A program made the position numbers and the translations under genes. 64,000 nucleotides of DNA from Halomarina pelagica (GTDB lineage: Archaea > Halobacteriota > Halobacteria > Halobacteriales > Haloarculaceae), in contig NZ_CP100455.1 of the NCBI RefSeq assembly GCF_024228315.1, positions 434,001 through 498,000 on the forward strand. Reading direction: 5' to 3'. Shown here piece after piece: positions 42,361-51,772 of this stretch. Each line of letters begins with the position of its first letter. Position 1 is the stretch's first letter. Under the pieces are notes generated by a model. The model was not told the DNA's origin, did no database searches, and saw nothing but the letters and a program-made list of their open reading frames with translations.

Positions 42361-42778
42361 GATTGTTGCTATCGTGCTGCGCGTGGTATTATCGGCATTC
42401 GGGACTTAACGACGTTGCTGGCCATACGCGGGTATTTAAGTCAGTCGCAAAAATGGTAAAAATACTGTCTATTGATCCTACGATACACCGTCAATCGGCC
42501 CGTACCGAGTGTGTCGAGAGGGGCGTATCCGGGAATCGTCTCGAAACCTATATTGACGTTTCAGGTCCTGAAACGCGAGTCTATTGGCTCATTCGGGTTA
42601 TCGAATGTGCGTACGTACCGCCGGGGAGTATTAACAATTAACTGTTATTATTGTGGGAGACACCAGTATCACTAAACTGACTAATGGGGAAAATACCGCC
42701 CCGTGGTCACGGGGGAAACCGGGGGCGTTTCCCACATCGTGGAACAGAGCTAAGTGATCGCTCCTCGAGGGGCGGGCC
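42361..42778. other. Divergent intergenic region between dehydrogenase and IclR genes
   Basis: 418 bp of AT-richer DNA with patches such as GGTATTTAAGTC (42430-42441) and TATTAACAATTAACTG (42630-42645). It holds the promoters of the dehydrogenase pair (minus) and the IclR gene (plus). A short dyad TTTCAGGTCCTGAAA (42560-42574) is a good candidate operator. No gene seen. Confidence 0.5.
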
Positions 42779-43564
42779 ATGGACGACCCGGCGGTCCCGA
42801 TCAACTCGGTGAAACGCTCCTACCGGGTGGTCGACGCGATCCGCGAACGCGGGCGGGCCGGCGTGACGGAACTCGCGGCGGCGCTCGACCTGCCCAAGAG
42901 CACCGTCCACAACCACCTCCGGACGCTCGAACGGCTCGGCTACCTGGTCGAGGACGGGGGGCGATATCGGCTCGGCGTCGAGTACCTGCGGCTCGGCCGG
43001 GAGTCGCGCAACAGCCGCGAGGTGTTCGTCCACGGTCGCGAGGCGGTCAACCGCCTCCAGGAGCGGACGGACGCACACGCATTGCTCGTCGTCGAGGAGA
43101 ACGGAATGGGGGCCATCCTGCTCGCGACACGCTGGGAGTACGGGGACCTCCCGCCGACGGCTCGACACGTCTATCCGACCCACGAACACCTGCACTCGAA
43201 CGCACCCGGGAAGGCGATCCTCGCACACCTCCCCGACGAGCGCGTCGACGAGATCGCGGAGCGCCACGGCCTGCCGGCGCGAACGAATCGCACCGTGACC
43301 GACGTGGACGCGCTCCGCGAGGAACTCGAGGCCGTCCGTCGGCGCGGCTACGCGGTCGACTGGGGCGAACTCATCGAGGGCATGGTCGGCGTCGCCGCGC
43401 CCATCGTCACCGGGGAGCGGGTGCACGGTGCCCTCGCCGCCTACGGTCCCACGGCCGAGATCCAGCCCGGCATCGCCGCCGGCGAACTCACCTCGACCGT
43501 CGCGGAGATGGCCGACACCGTCCGCGCCGACATCGTCTTCGCCGACTCCGACTACTCCGACTAG
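42779..43564 (+). CDS. IclR-family transcriptional regulator
   Basis: 261 aa. The N-terminal winged helix is GRAGVTELAAALDLPKSTVH then NHLRTLERLGYLVEDGGRYR. The effector domain contains HEHLHSNAPGKAILAHLPDE, the RRRGYAVDWGELIEGMVGVA stretch and a final EMADTVRADIVFADSDY. It is divergent from the GMC/subunit-3 operon and followed 159 bp later by an acyl-CoA ligase gene, so either could be its target. Typical effectors of the family are small organic acids. A second IclR gene lies at 61059. Confidence 0.88.
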   Translation: MDDPAVPINSVKRSYRVVDAIRERGRAGVTELAAALDLPKSTVHNHLRTLERLGYLVEDGGRYRLGVEYLRLGRESRNSREVFVHGREAVNRLQERTDAHALLVVEENGMGAILLATRWEYGDLPPTARHVYPTHEHLHSNAPGKAILAHLPDERVDEIAERHGLPARTNRTVTDVDALREELEAVRRRGYAVDWGELIEGMVGVAAPIVTGERVHGALAAYGPTAEIQPGIAAGELTSTVAEMADTVRADIVFADSDYSD

Positions 43565-43723
43565 TCGACGCCGCGTGCGACCGCCGTTCGACGATGTGGG
43601 ACGCCGCCCGTCGGCGCGTCGAGCCGCGATCGGTTCCCGCCGTCGCGCGTTCGTGAGGTTGCCGATCCTCGACACGTCGCCCCGGAGGAAAGTGAGATAC
43701 CGCTAGAGTCCGTAGCGCGTCGC

Positions 43724-45250
43724 ATGAATTTCGCGAACTTCGTCGACCTCGCGGCGCGGAACGCGGCGATGAAGCCCGCCGTGGGCGACGAGACGGAGTT
43801 GCTGACGCACGCCGAACTCTCGGCGCGGACGGCCGCCGCGGCCGACGCGCTGGCGTCGCTCGGCGTCGAAGCCGACGACCGCGTCGCCGTCTGCCTGCGG
43901 AACGGCGTCCCCTTCCTGACCGCCCACCTCGGCGCGATGAGACTGGGCGCGGTACCCGTCCCGATCAACACCGAGTTCGACGCCCGGCAGATCCGGTACG
44001 CGCTCGACACGAGCGACGTCTCCGTCCTCGTCACCGACGCGGCGTTCGCGGACGTCGCCGCGGACGTCGAGACGGCCGTCACCGTCGACGGGAGCGCCGG
44101 CCACGACTTCCGCGAGCTGCTCGACGACGCGAACGGGGGGTTCGCGGTCGAACCGCGCCGGAGCGACGAACTCGCGGCGGTCGTCTACACCAGCGGGACG
44201 ACCGGCCGTCCCAAGGGGGTCCGACACACGCACGGCAACCTCGTGGCGAACGCGCTCGGCATCGTGACGTACTTCGACCTGACGCGCGACGCCGTCGGCC
44301 TCACGGCCTGCCAGTGTTTCCACGTCACCGGGCTGAACGTCACGACGACGCCGCTGCTCGTCGCGGAGGCCGAAAACCGCCTGCTCCCTTCGTGGGATCC
44401 CGAGGCCGCGCTCGCCGCGATCGAGGACCACGGCGTCACCTGCACGTTCCTCACCCCCGGCATGCTCCTCGACCTCGTCGATCACGACGCCGTCGACCGC
44501 TACGACACGTCCGCGCTCGAGATCGTCTGCGTCGGCGGTGCCCCCATGCCGACGGCCCGGATCGACGACGCCGAGGCCGCGCTCGGCTGTCCCGTCCTGG
44601 AGGGCTACGGCATGACCGAGACGACGCCGCTCGCGGCGTTCAACCGCCCGGGCGACGCCCGGAAACCGGGGAGCGTCGGCCCGCCGGCCAGGGAGGTCGT
44701 CGAGGTCCGCGTCGAGGACTTCGAGACGGGCCGCGAGGTGGATCGGGGCGAGCGCGGCGAGTTGACGTGGCGCGGCGACACCGTCACGCCCGGCTACGAG
44801 CGCTCCCGGCACGACCGCGAGGCGTTCGTCGAGCGGCGCGGCCGCCGGTGGCTCCGCTCAGGCGACGTCGGCTATCTCGACGACGAGGGCTTCCTCTACG
44901 TCGTGGACCGCCGCGAGGACATGTTCACCACCGGCTGCGGGAACGTCTTCCCCCGCGAGATCGAGGACGTCCTCTACGACCTCGACGTCGTCGCCGGCGC
45001 GGCGGTGATCGACGCCCGCGACGACGTCCGCGGGGCGGTCGTCACGGCCATCGTCCGCCCCGTCGACGACCTCGCCCCCGGCGACCGCGACCTCGCGGCC
45101 GAACGGGTGCGGGAGGCGTGCGAGGAACGCCTCGAAGCCCACGAGGTACCGCGGCGCGTCGAGTTCGTCGACGAGATCCCGACGACCGCCACCGGAAAGG
45201 TCGACCGCGTGGCGTTGCGCGAGGCGTTCGGCGCGGCGAACTCGCGCTGA
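43724..45250 (+). CDS. AMP-forming acyl-CoA synthetase/ligase
   Basis: 508 aa with all adenylation-family motifs: VVYTSGTTGRPKGVRHTHGN, GYGMTETTPLAAF, RSGDVGYLDDEGFLYVVDR and the C-terminal PTTATGKVDR with its catalytic Lys. It activates a carboxylic acid to acyl-AMP and then acyl-CoA. Chain-length specificity cannot be read off; the short substrate-pocket region LTACQCFHVTGLN is compatible with medium-chain or aromatic acids. It lies downstream of an IclR gene that may regulate it. Its stop precedes a convergent operon end by 81 bp. Confidence 0.88.
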   Translation: MNFANFVDLAARNAAMKPAVGDETELLTHAELSARTAAAADALASLGVEADDRVAVCLRNGVPFLTAHLGAMRLGAVPVPINTEFDARQIRYALDTSDVSVLVTDAAFADVAADVETAVTVDGSAGHDFRELLDDANGGFAVEPRRSDELAAVVYTSGTTGRPKGVRHTHGNLVANALGIVTYFDLTRDAVGLTACQCFHVTGLNVTTTPLLVAEAENRLLPSWDPEAALAAIEDHGVTCTFLTPGMLLDLVDHDAVDRYDTSALEIVCVGGAPMPTARIDDAEAALGCPVLEGYGMTETTPLAAFNRPGDARKPGSVGPPAREVVEVRVEDFETGREVDRGERGELTWRGDTVTPGYERSRHDREAFVERRGRRWLRSGDVGYLDDEGFLYVVDRREDMFTTGCGNVFPREIEDVLYDLDVVAGAAVIDARDDVRGAVVTAIVRPVDDLAPGDRDLAAERVREACEERLEAHEVPRRVEFVDEIPTTATGKVDRVALREAFGAANSR

Positions 45251-45331
45251 TCCGGACGGCGTCCGGTTCGTCGGCGGTCAGCACGACGATCGTCCCGGAC
45301 GCCGTCTACGGCTCCCCGATCGCCCGCCCGG

Positions 45332-46354
45332 TCAGCCACCCTCCGGCGAGAAGTGAGCGGCGAGGTGCTCCGCCCAGCGCCGGTTCGCGTCGTCGGTTCG
45401 ACCCGCGATGTGCGGCGTGTGGACGACGTTGTGCCGGTTCAGCAGTGGATCGTCCAGGGGGAGCGGTTCCTCGTCCCAGACGTCCGCGGCCAGCGCGATC
45501 TCGTCGGCGAGGACGCGCTCGCGGACGGCCGCCATATCGCAGATCCCCGCGCGCGTGACGAGCACCACGAGCGCCCCCTCAGGGAGAGACTGGACGTGAT
45601 CGGCGGTGATCAGCCCCCGCGTCGCGTCGGTCAGCGGCACGGTCGGCGCGAAGACCTCCGCGTCCTCGACGAGCGCGGACAGGTCGTGGACGCGGCGCGC
45701 GCCCGCCCGGTGGAAACACGGTTCGTCGGCGTAGGGGTCGTAGGCGGCGACGTCGGCCCCGAGGAAGTCGGCGGCGGCGGCGTAGCGGCTCCCGATGTTT
45801 CCGACCCCGGCGACGCGAACGCGCTTGTCAGCGATCGTCCCGTTGACGAACGCGGGGTCGTCCGCGAACTGGTGTCCGCGAGCCCCGGGGAGGTCGCCGT
45901 CGAGTAGGTCGAGGTCCCACGGGTCGTGGCTCTCGGCCATCGCGCGGTACTTCTGCGGGAGTCGCCGGAGGGCGTTGATCGTCAGCCCGAGGCCGAACTC
46001 GGCGACGGACTCCCCCCAGAACCCCTCGTCGGTGTGGTCGTGGACGGTCACGTCGCGGTCGCGGAGCGCGGCGGCCACCGCCTCGTCGACGGCGTACATC
46101 GAGGTCGTCATCACGAACGCCTCCCGCAGGTCGACGAAGGCGGACAGGCGCTGGTCCTCGACCCTGACGCCGAGCGAGACGAGTTGCGTGACGTCCCCTG
46201 GGTCGGCGATCGCCTCCGCGAGCGGGGTCTCCCGTCTCCCCTCCAGGCGGACGAACTCGACGGGGCCGTCCCGACTCCAGACGCGATGCAGGTGGTCGGC
46301 CGCTCGCGGCCAGACGTCCTCGAACAGCGGATCGACGACGACGTGTCGGGTCAT
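45332..46354 (-). CDS. D-isomer-specific 2-hydroxyacid dehydrogenase (NAD-dependent)
   Basis: 340 aa from ATG 46354, overlapping the preceding isomerase gene's stop by 4 bp (ATGA). The NAD-binding Rossmann motif is VAGVGNIGSRYAAAADFLGA then DVAAYDPY. The catalytic triad is visible as Arg in VTRAGICDMA, Glu in VWDEEPLPLDDP and His in VVHTPHIAGRTDDA. It reduces a 2-keto acid or oxidises a hydroxyacid. As the last gene of the second sugar operon it may act on a product of the imported sugar. Confidence 0.87.
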   Translation of the reverse strand: MTRHVVVDPLFEDVWPRAADHLHRVWSRDGPVEFVRLEGRRETPLAEAIADPGDVTQLVSLGVRVEDQRLSAFVDLREAFVMTTSMYAVDEAVAAALRDRDVTVHDHTDEGFWGESVAEFGLGLTINALRRLPQKYRAMAESHDPWDLDLLDGDLPGARGHQFADDPAFVNGTIADKRVRVAGVGNIGSRYAAAADFLGADVAAYDPYADEPCFHRAGARRVHDLSALVEDAEVFAPTVPLTDATRGLITADHVQSLPEGALVVLVTRAGICDMAAVRERVLADEIALAADVWDEEPLPLDDPLLNRHNVVHTPHIAGRTDDANRRWAEHLAAHFSPEGG

Positions 46355-47175
46355 GGCGTGTGGACCCCGTTCGGCGACGCGTCCTCGAATAGATGGCGGA
46401 GGTTCTCCAGCACTTGCGCCGGCATCCGACGCGGCGACGAACGGTACGGCGGGACCTCGGCGGTGATCCACCCGTCGTATCCGATCCCGTCGAGCGCGTC
46501 GACGACGCTCCGCCAGTCGACGTCGCCCTGGAGGGGGTAGGTCGGACGGTGCGCCTCGGTGAGCCAGTCCTTGACGTGCACCCTGGAGATCAGCGCGCCC
46601 AGCTCCCGTATCCACCGGTCGGGTAGCCCCCACCGGAGGCCGTTACCGACGTCGAAGTAGACGGACACCGGCCCCGCCTCGCCCGCCCGCTCGACGAACC
46701 GCGCGAGTTCGGCGGGCGAGTAGAGAAAACCGTTCTGGACGTTCTCGACCGCGATCCCGACGCCCCGATCGCCGCCGTACCGGGCGAGGTCGCGCACCGC
46801 GTCGAGCGCCCGCTCGTAGCACCGCCCGTAGGACGCGGACGGCTCTACGACCGCCGGGACGATCAGCACCGCGTCGGCACCGAGCGCGGCGGCGGCGTCG
46901 ATCATCCCCTCACCGATCGCGAGACCGCGCCGCCGCGTCTCCTCGTCGGCACTGGAGAGCGGGTACTCCCAGTGGAGGGTGGTCGACACCGCCGGGACCG
47001 AGAGCCCGTTCGACTCGGCCGCGCGCCGCATCGCCCGACGGCCCTCCTCGGTCGCGATCGGGCCGTCCGCCGCGTAGTTCGGTTCGACGCCGTCGTACCC
47101 CGCGGACGCGAGCACCGCGCACGCGTCCGCGAAGTCGTCCGTCGGGAAGCCAACCCCGTTCATTCCGAACGTCAT
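46351..47175 (-). CDS. Sugar-phosphate isomerase/epimerase-like TIM barrel
   Basis: 274 aa of the xylose isomerase-like/AP endonuclease 2 fold. It starts MTFGMNGVGFPTDDFADACA. Metal and active-site segments are GVGIAVENVQNGFLYSP (Glu), VYFDVGNGLRWG (Asp), RVHVKDW (His/Lys) and WITAEVPP (Glu). It probably isomerises or epimerises a keto sugar or sugar acid. It overlaps both neighbours by 4 bp, indicating translational coupling in the eight-gene operon. Confidence 0.82.
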   Translation of the reverse strand: MTFGMNGVGFPTDDFADACAVLASAGYDGVEPNYAADGPIATEEGRRAMRRAAESNGLSVPAVSTTLHWEYPLSSADEETRRRGLAIGEGMIDAAAALGADAVLIVPAVVEPSASYGRCYERALDAVRDLARYGGDRGVGIAVENVQNGFLYSPAELARFVERAGEAGPVSVYFDVGNGLRWGLPDRWIRELGALISRVHVKDWLTEAHRPTYPLQGDVDWRSVVDALDGIGYDGWITAEVPPYRSSPRRMPAQVLENLRHLFEDASPNGVHTP

Positions 47176-48509
47176 GGCGCGGACGAGCGGCGGACGAGCG
47201 CCGTCAGGAACTCTGCGTGACTCCACGCGAGCGGGAGGGCGAAGCGCACCACTGCTCGTTCCTCCAGTTGCGAGGCGAGGTCGCGGTACGCGTCTCGCAT
47301 GTGGCCGAGTTCCTCGACGATGAGGTCGAAGGGGACGTCGCGCAGCACCGCCTCGTCGAACTCCTTCTCGAAATCCTGGCGCGTATGCCACTCGTCCTGC
47401 ATGAAGGCCTCGAAGCGCCGGCGCGTCGTGAGGTGCTCGGGAACGTGGCCGTCCTCGTCCGCGTGGCGGGCGATCGCGCGGAGCACGTCGTCCCCGACCG
47501 CGCGCTCGCCGCGGTCGTATCGGTACTGCGCGTGCCACGCCGTGTACTGCATCCACGGCCCGTTGCCGCCGTGTTGCTGGACCTCGTAATCGCCGTGGAA
47601 CCCGAGGAACCGCTGGAGGCCGCCGAGGACGGGATCCTCGAGCGCGGTCGTCGCGCGTTCGACGGCCGCGTCGAGGGCGTCGCCGAACAGGTCGCCCAGG
47701 TCGTAGTAGTAGGGTGCGAGGAGGGTGACGTCCGGACGCACGTCGACGTCGCCCGTCGGCGAGTACCGCCTCGGGACCTGCGGGTGGCTCGTGAACGCCC
47801 GCCGAACGCCGCCTTCGAGGAGCGTCCGGAACTCGTCGACCGCCTCCTCGACGGCCCGCGTCTCCGCGGGCAGCGCGTCGAGCGCCGCCCGAGCCTGCCG
47901 CAGCGCGGCGACGTAGGTGCAGTTCACCCAGAGGGTGTAGCCCGACTCGATGCGCCCCTCGTGGATGCTCGTCGTGCTCTCGACGAGGTGGGCGTTCGGG
48001 TCGTACAGTTCGTCGCGGACGTGCGAGACGGCGCGGTCGATCGCGTCCGTGACGTTCGACTCGAACGCCCCGTCGATCCCGTCGATCCCGTCGGTCGCGT
48101 CGAGCGCGCGGACCGCGTGGGCGAGGACGCGCAACCCATGGCCGGTGTTGTCCTCCTGGACGTAGATGCCGCGGTCGGACCCGTCCAGCCCGTACCGCTG
48201 CTGCCAGGACCCGTCCTCGCCCTGGACGGCGAGGTGGAATCGAGCGGCGTCGACGACGCGCTCGCGACACGCGTCCGGACGGATGCCCGCCTCGATCGCC
48301 GCGACCCACGCCCGGGTGATGCACGCGACGTCCCGCGGGTAGGCGTAGGGGTAGCGGTTGTCGGGGAAGCTGGCGAGCGGCACCGCGCCGGCGGGGTCGG
48401 TCGCGTGGACCAGTTCGTCCACCACGTCGAGGTGGTGTTCGGGGTCGAGGAGGCGGTTCGAGAGCTGTTCGCTGTCGCTCGAATGCTGGCGTAACGGATA
48501 GTCTGACAT
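47172..48509 (-). CDS. GH15-like glucoamylase/glucosidase
   Basis: 445 aa from ATG 48509 (MSDYPLRQHSSDSEQLSNRL). An (alpha/alpha)6 barrel with glucoamylase-type motifs: ASFPDNRYPYAYPRDVACIT, GSWQQRYGLDGSDRGIYVQE (Glu/Asp candidates), GGLQRFLGFHGDYEV and HLTTRRRFEAF. No signal is present, so it would hydrolyse imported oligosaccharide in the cytosol. It is smaller than canonical GH15 enzymes because it lacks the N-terminal beta domain. It follows the ATPase gene by 15 bp. Confidence 0.78.
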   Translation of the reverse strand: MSDYPLRQHSSDSEQLSNRLLDPEHHLDVVDELVHATDPAGAVPLASFPDNRYPYAYPRDVACITRAWVAAIEAGIRPDACRERVVDAARFHLAVQGEDGSWQQRYGLDGSDRGIYVQEDNTGHGLRVLAHAVRALDATDGIDGIDGAFESNVTDAIDRAVSHVRDELYDPNAHLVESTTSIHEGRIESGYTLWVNCTYVAALRQARAALDALPAETRAVEEAVDEFRTLLEGGVRRAFTSHPQVPRRYSPTGDVDVRPDVTLLAPYYYDLGDLFGDALDAAVERATTALEDPVLGGLQRFLGFHGDYEVQQHGGNGPWMQYTAWHAQYRYDRGERAVGDDVLRAIARHADEDGHVPEHLTTRRRFEAFMQDEWHTRQDFEKEFDEAVLRDVPFDLIVEELGHMRDAYRDLASQLEERAVVRFALPLAWSHAEFLTALVRRSSAP

Positions 48510-48524
48510 GGAGTGGAACATCGG

Positions 48525-49676
48525 TTATTCGGGTGTCGATACGGGTCGGCGCTCGATGGACCGGGCGTCGAGCCCACGCGTCTTCAGTGCCGCACCGGAA
48601 TCGGGATCGAAGAGGTACACGTCCGCGGGGTCGACGGAGACGCCGACCCTCTCGCCCGGCGTCGGATACACCGACGGCGGAACCCGCGCCGTGAGCGTCA
48701 GGTCGTCCGCCGAGAGGTGGACGAAGTTGTCGTTCCCCTGGTACTCAGAGACCACGACCGTCGCCTCGAACCGTCCCTCGCGAGGTGCGTCGTGGAGGTG
48801 GAGGTCCTCGGGCCGAAGGCCGACCCGGACGGGTGCGCCGTCGTCGATGGGAGCCGCGTCGGACGGGATCGTCGCGAACGCCGTCCCGTCGCACCGGAAG
48901 GCGAGTTCGTCGTCGGCCGCCGCGACGGTCGCGTCGAACGTGTTCATCGCCGGACTGCCGAGGAACGTCGCGACGAACTCGTTCGTCGGGTGGTCGTACG
49001 CCGTCTCCGGCGGATCGACCTGCTGGAGTTCGCCGTCGTTCATCACGGCGATCCGGTCGGCCATCGTCATGGCCTCCGTCTGGTCGTGGGTCACGTAGAC
49101 GGTGGTCACGCCGAGGTCGGCCTGTATCCGCTGGAGTTCCGTCCGCATGCGCGAGCGGAGCTTCGCGTCGAGGTTGCTGAGCGGCTCGTCGAGCAGGAAT
49201 ACCGACGGATCGCGGACGATCGCCCGTCCGAGCGCGACCCGTTGTTTCTGTCCCCCGCTCATCTCGGCCGGCACGTCGTCGAGCAGGTCGACGATGTCGA
49301 GCAGGTCGGCGATCTCCTCGACCTTCCGTTCGCGCTCCCGCGCGCTCAGGTCGGTCGAGTGTTTCAAGCCGTAGGCCATGTTCTCCCGGGCGGTCATCTT
49401 CGTGTAGAGCGCGTAGCTCTGGAAGACCATCGCGATCGAGCGCTCGCTCGGCGCGAGGTCCTGCACCTCCCGTCCGTCGATCTCGATCGTCCCGGCCGTC
49501 ACCGTCTCGAGTCCCGCGAGCATCCGCAGAGTGGTGGACTTCCCGCAACCCGAGGGACCGACGAGGACGACGAACTCCCCGTCGTCGACGCGGAGATCGA
49601 GGGAGTCGACCGCGGTCTCCCGGCCCTGTGCGTCGTCGTAGATCTTCGTCACGTCGTTCAGTTCGAGCGTCGCCAT
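48525..49676 (-). CDS. Carbohydrate ABC ATPase 1 of second sugar operon
   Basis: 383 aa from ATG 49676 (MATLELNDVTKIYDDAQGRE). Walker A GPSGCGKST, signature MSGGQKQR, Walker B VFLLDEPLSNLDAK, switch VTHDQTEA. The C-terminal MalK/UgpC domain contains VRVGLRPEDLHLHDAP and a terminal YLFDPDSGAAL. It is one of two adjacent ATPases for a single permease pair, which suggests a heterodimeric motor or one spare/shared subunit. About 60 bp separate it from the second ATPase gene. Confidence 0.9.
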   Translation of the reverse strand: MATLELNDVTKIYDDAQGRETAVDSLDLRVDDGEFVVLVGPSGCGKSTTLRMLAGLETVTAGTIEIDGREVQDLAPSERSIAMVFQSYALYTKMTARENMAYGLKHSTDLSARERERKVEEIADLLDIVDLLDDVPAEMSGGQKQRVALGRAIVRDPSVFLLDEPLSNLDAKLRSRMRTELQRIQADLGVTTVYVTHDQTEAMTMADRIAVMNDGELQQVDPPETAYDHPTNEFVATFLGSPAMNTFDATVAAADDELAFRCDGTAFATIPSDAAPIDDGAPVRVGLRPEDLHLHDAPREGRFEATVVVSEYQGNDNFVHLSADDLTLTARVPPSVYPTPGERVGVSVDPADVYLFDPDSGAALKTRGLDARSIERRPVSTPE

Positions 49677-49740
49677 CACGTACACCTCCGTCGCCGACCG
49701 CTCTCGGTTCGCGGTTCCGCCACCGGCCGCCGGCGCTCGC

Positions 49741-50868
49741 TCATCGGATCGCCTCCCCGCTCGCGTCGAACGCGTGGAGTTCGCCGGCGTCGAAGGCGAC
49801 CTCGACCGTCGCCCCCGGTGCCACCGACGCCGGTAGCTCGCGGAGCCGAGCGACGAAGGGTTCGCCCCCCCGCGTCAGCCCGAGTTCGTAGGCGTTGCCG
49901 AGCGGTTCGATCACCTCGACGGTGCACGCGAACGGTTCGCAGCGGTCCTCTGTCGCCCCCTCACCGTCTCGGTCGCTCACGAGGTGGACGTGCTCCGGGC
50001 GCACGCCGAGGGTCACCGCGGCCGCCGGGACCGACGCGCCGAGTTCGACGGGGTCGTCGGGGAACGCGCGCGCCCCCTCGTCGGCGTCGATCTCGAAGAA
50101 GTTCATCGGTGGATTCCCGATGAAGCCGGCGACGAACTCGTTGACGGGCCGCTCGTAGACCTCCTTCGGCGTGCCGACCTGCTGGAGTTCGCCGTCGGCC
50201 ATCACCGCGATGCGGTCGGCGACGCTCATCGCCTCCTCCTGGTCGTGGGTGACGTAGACGGTCGTCGTCCCGAGGCGTTGCTGGAGTTCGCGTATCTCGA
50301 ACCGGGTCTGGACGCGGAGTTTCGCGTCGAGGTTCGACAACGGTTCGTCCATCAGGAACGCCGTCGGTTCGCGGACGATCGTCCGGCCGACGGCGACGCG
50401 CTGGCGCTGCCCGCCCGACAGCTGACCGGGCTTCTTCTCGAGGAGGTCGGCGATCTCGAGGAGGTCGGCGACGTCCGCGATCTTCCGCTCGCGCTCCTCG
50501 GCGGAGAGATCCATCTTCCCCAGCGGGAACGCGAGGTTCTCCCGGACGGTCTTGTGGGGGTAGAGCGCGTAGCTCTGGAACACCATCGAGAGGTCGCGCT
50601 TCTGCGGGAGCGTCCGCGTGACGTCCTCGCCGCCGAGTTCGATCGTCCCGTCGGTCGGCGTCTCCAGCCCCGCGATCATCCGGAGCGTGGTCGACTTCCC
50701 GCAACCCGAGGGCCCGAGCAGGACGAGGAACTCGCCCGACTCGACCTCGAGTGTGAGCCCGTCGACGGCGACCAGCTCACCGTACTCCTTCCGGAGGCCG
50801 TCGAGGACGATGCCCGCGTCGTCCTCGTCCGATTCGACCGCCGCCTCCCGGTGGGTCTCTACCGCCAC
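49741..50868 (-). CDS. Carbohydrate ABC ATPase 2 of second sugar operon
   Basis: 375 aa. It opens with an acidic leader (AVETHREAAVESDEDDAG), then Walker A GPSGCGKST, VFQSYALYPHKT, signature LSGGQRQR, Walker B AFLMDEPLSNLDAK and switch VTHDQEEA. The C-terminal regulatory beta domain contains VTLGVRPEHVHL and VEVIEPLGNAYELGL. All catalytic motifs are intact, as in its neighbour, so both can hydrolyse ATP. It directly abuts the MalG-type gene. Confidence 0.9.
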   Translation of the reverse strand: MAVETHREAAVESDEDDAGIVLDGLRKEYGELVAVDGLTLEVESGEFLVLLGPSGCGKSTTLRMIAGLETPTDGTIELGGEDVTRTLPQKRDLSMVFQSYALYPHKTVRENLAFPLGKMDLSAEERERKIADVADLLEIADLLEKKPGQLSGGQRQRVAVGRTIVREPTAFLMDEPLSNLDAKLRVQTRFEIRELQQRLGTTTVYVTHDQEEAMSVADRIAVMADGELQQVGTPKEVYERPVNEFVAGFIGNPPMNFFEIDADEGARAFPDDPVELGASVPAAAVTLGVRPEHVHLVSDRDGEGATEDRCEPFACTVEVIEPLGNAYELGLTRGGEPFVARLRELPASVAPGATVEVAFDAGELHAFDASGEAIR

Positions 50869-50869
50869 G

Positions 50870-51769
50870 CTACCCCTCCACCGACCCGAAGGTCAGTCCC
50901 TCGACCATGTACTTCTCTAAGTAGACGAACATGACGACGATCGGGATGCTGGTCATCAGCGACGCGGCCATGATCTGCCCCCACACCTGGTGGAACCCCG
51001 AGGAGAGGGCGTCGAGACCGATCGGCAGCGTGAAGTTGCTCTGCGTGCGCAGGAAGATGCTGGCGAAGAGGTACTCGTTCCAGGCGATCATGAACGTGTA
51101 GATGAACACGGCCACGATCGCCGGGGCGGAGAGCGGGAGCGTGATCCGGAAGACGACCTCGATCCGGGAGTAGCCGTCCATGATCGCCGCCTCCTCGATC
51201 TCCGGGGGCACGCTGCGGAAGTAGTTCCCGAGCATGTACAGCGAGACGGGAAGCGTCTGGACGAGGTACGTGATCACGAGGCTCGACGGTTTGTCGACCA
51301 GCCCCAGCCAGACGACGATCTGGAACAGCGGGACGACGAGCAGGATGCCCGAGAACATGTACACGAGGAGCACGCCCCGCGAGAACAGCCCCCGGCCGCG
51401 GTACTCGAGGCGGGCGAAGCTGTACGCGCCGAACGTGGCCACGAGCACCGACAGCCCGCCCGTGAGCAGCGAGATGATGAGGCTGTTCTTGAAGTAGGTG
51501 ACGAAGGGGAACGTCTCGGGGCTGAACACGCTCTCGTAGTGGTCGAGCGTGAACTCCGTTGGGACGAGCGTCGGCGGGAGCGAGTAGATCGCGCTCTCCG
51601 GCATGAAACTCGTCACGACCATCCAGTAGAACGGGAACAGCGAGACGAGCAGGACGGTGCCGACCGCGAGGAGGAACACCGCCCGCTCCAGGGGGCTCGT
51701 CTCGATCCGCCCGCGTCCGAATGCGGCCCTGAACCCGTCGACCGTCGTAGTGAGTATCGTCTTCAGCAT
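50870..51769 (-). CDS. Carbohydrate ABC permease, MalG type (second operon)
   Basis: 299 aa. The N-terminal cytosolic stretch (TTTVDGFRAAFGRGRIETSP) is followed by FLLAVGTVLLVSLFPFYWMV and five further helices. The family region FKNSLIISLLTGGLSVLVAT is present, and the EAA loop reads VPPEIEEAAIMDGYSRIEVV. The end GLTFGSVEG is typical of CUT1 permeases. Spaced 3 bp from the MalF-type gene and 1 bp from ATPase 2. Confidence 0.9.
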   Translation of the reverse strand: MLKTILTTTVDGFRAAFGRGRIETSPLERAVFLLAVGTVLLVSLFPFYWMVVTSFMPESAIYSLPPTLVPTEFTLDHYESVFSPETFPFVTYFKNSLIISLLTGGLSVLVATFGAYSFARLEYRGRGLFSRGVLLVYMFSGILLVVPLFQIVVWLGLVDKPSSLVITYLVQTLPVSLYMLGNYFRSVPPEIEEAAIMDGYSRIEVVFRITLPLSAPAIVAVFIYTFMIAWNEYLFASIFLRTQSNFTLPIGLDALSSGFHQVWGQIMAASLMTSIPIVVMFVYLEKYMVEGLTFGSVEG

Positions 51770-51772
51770 GGG

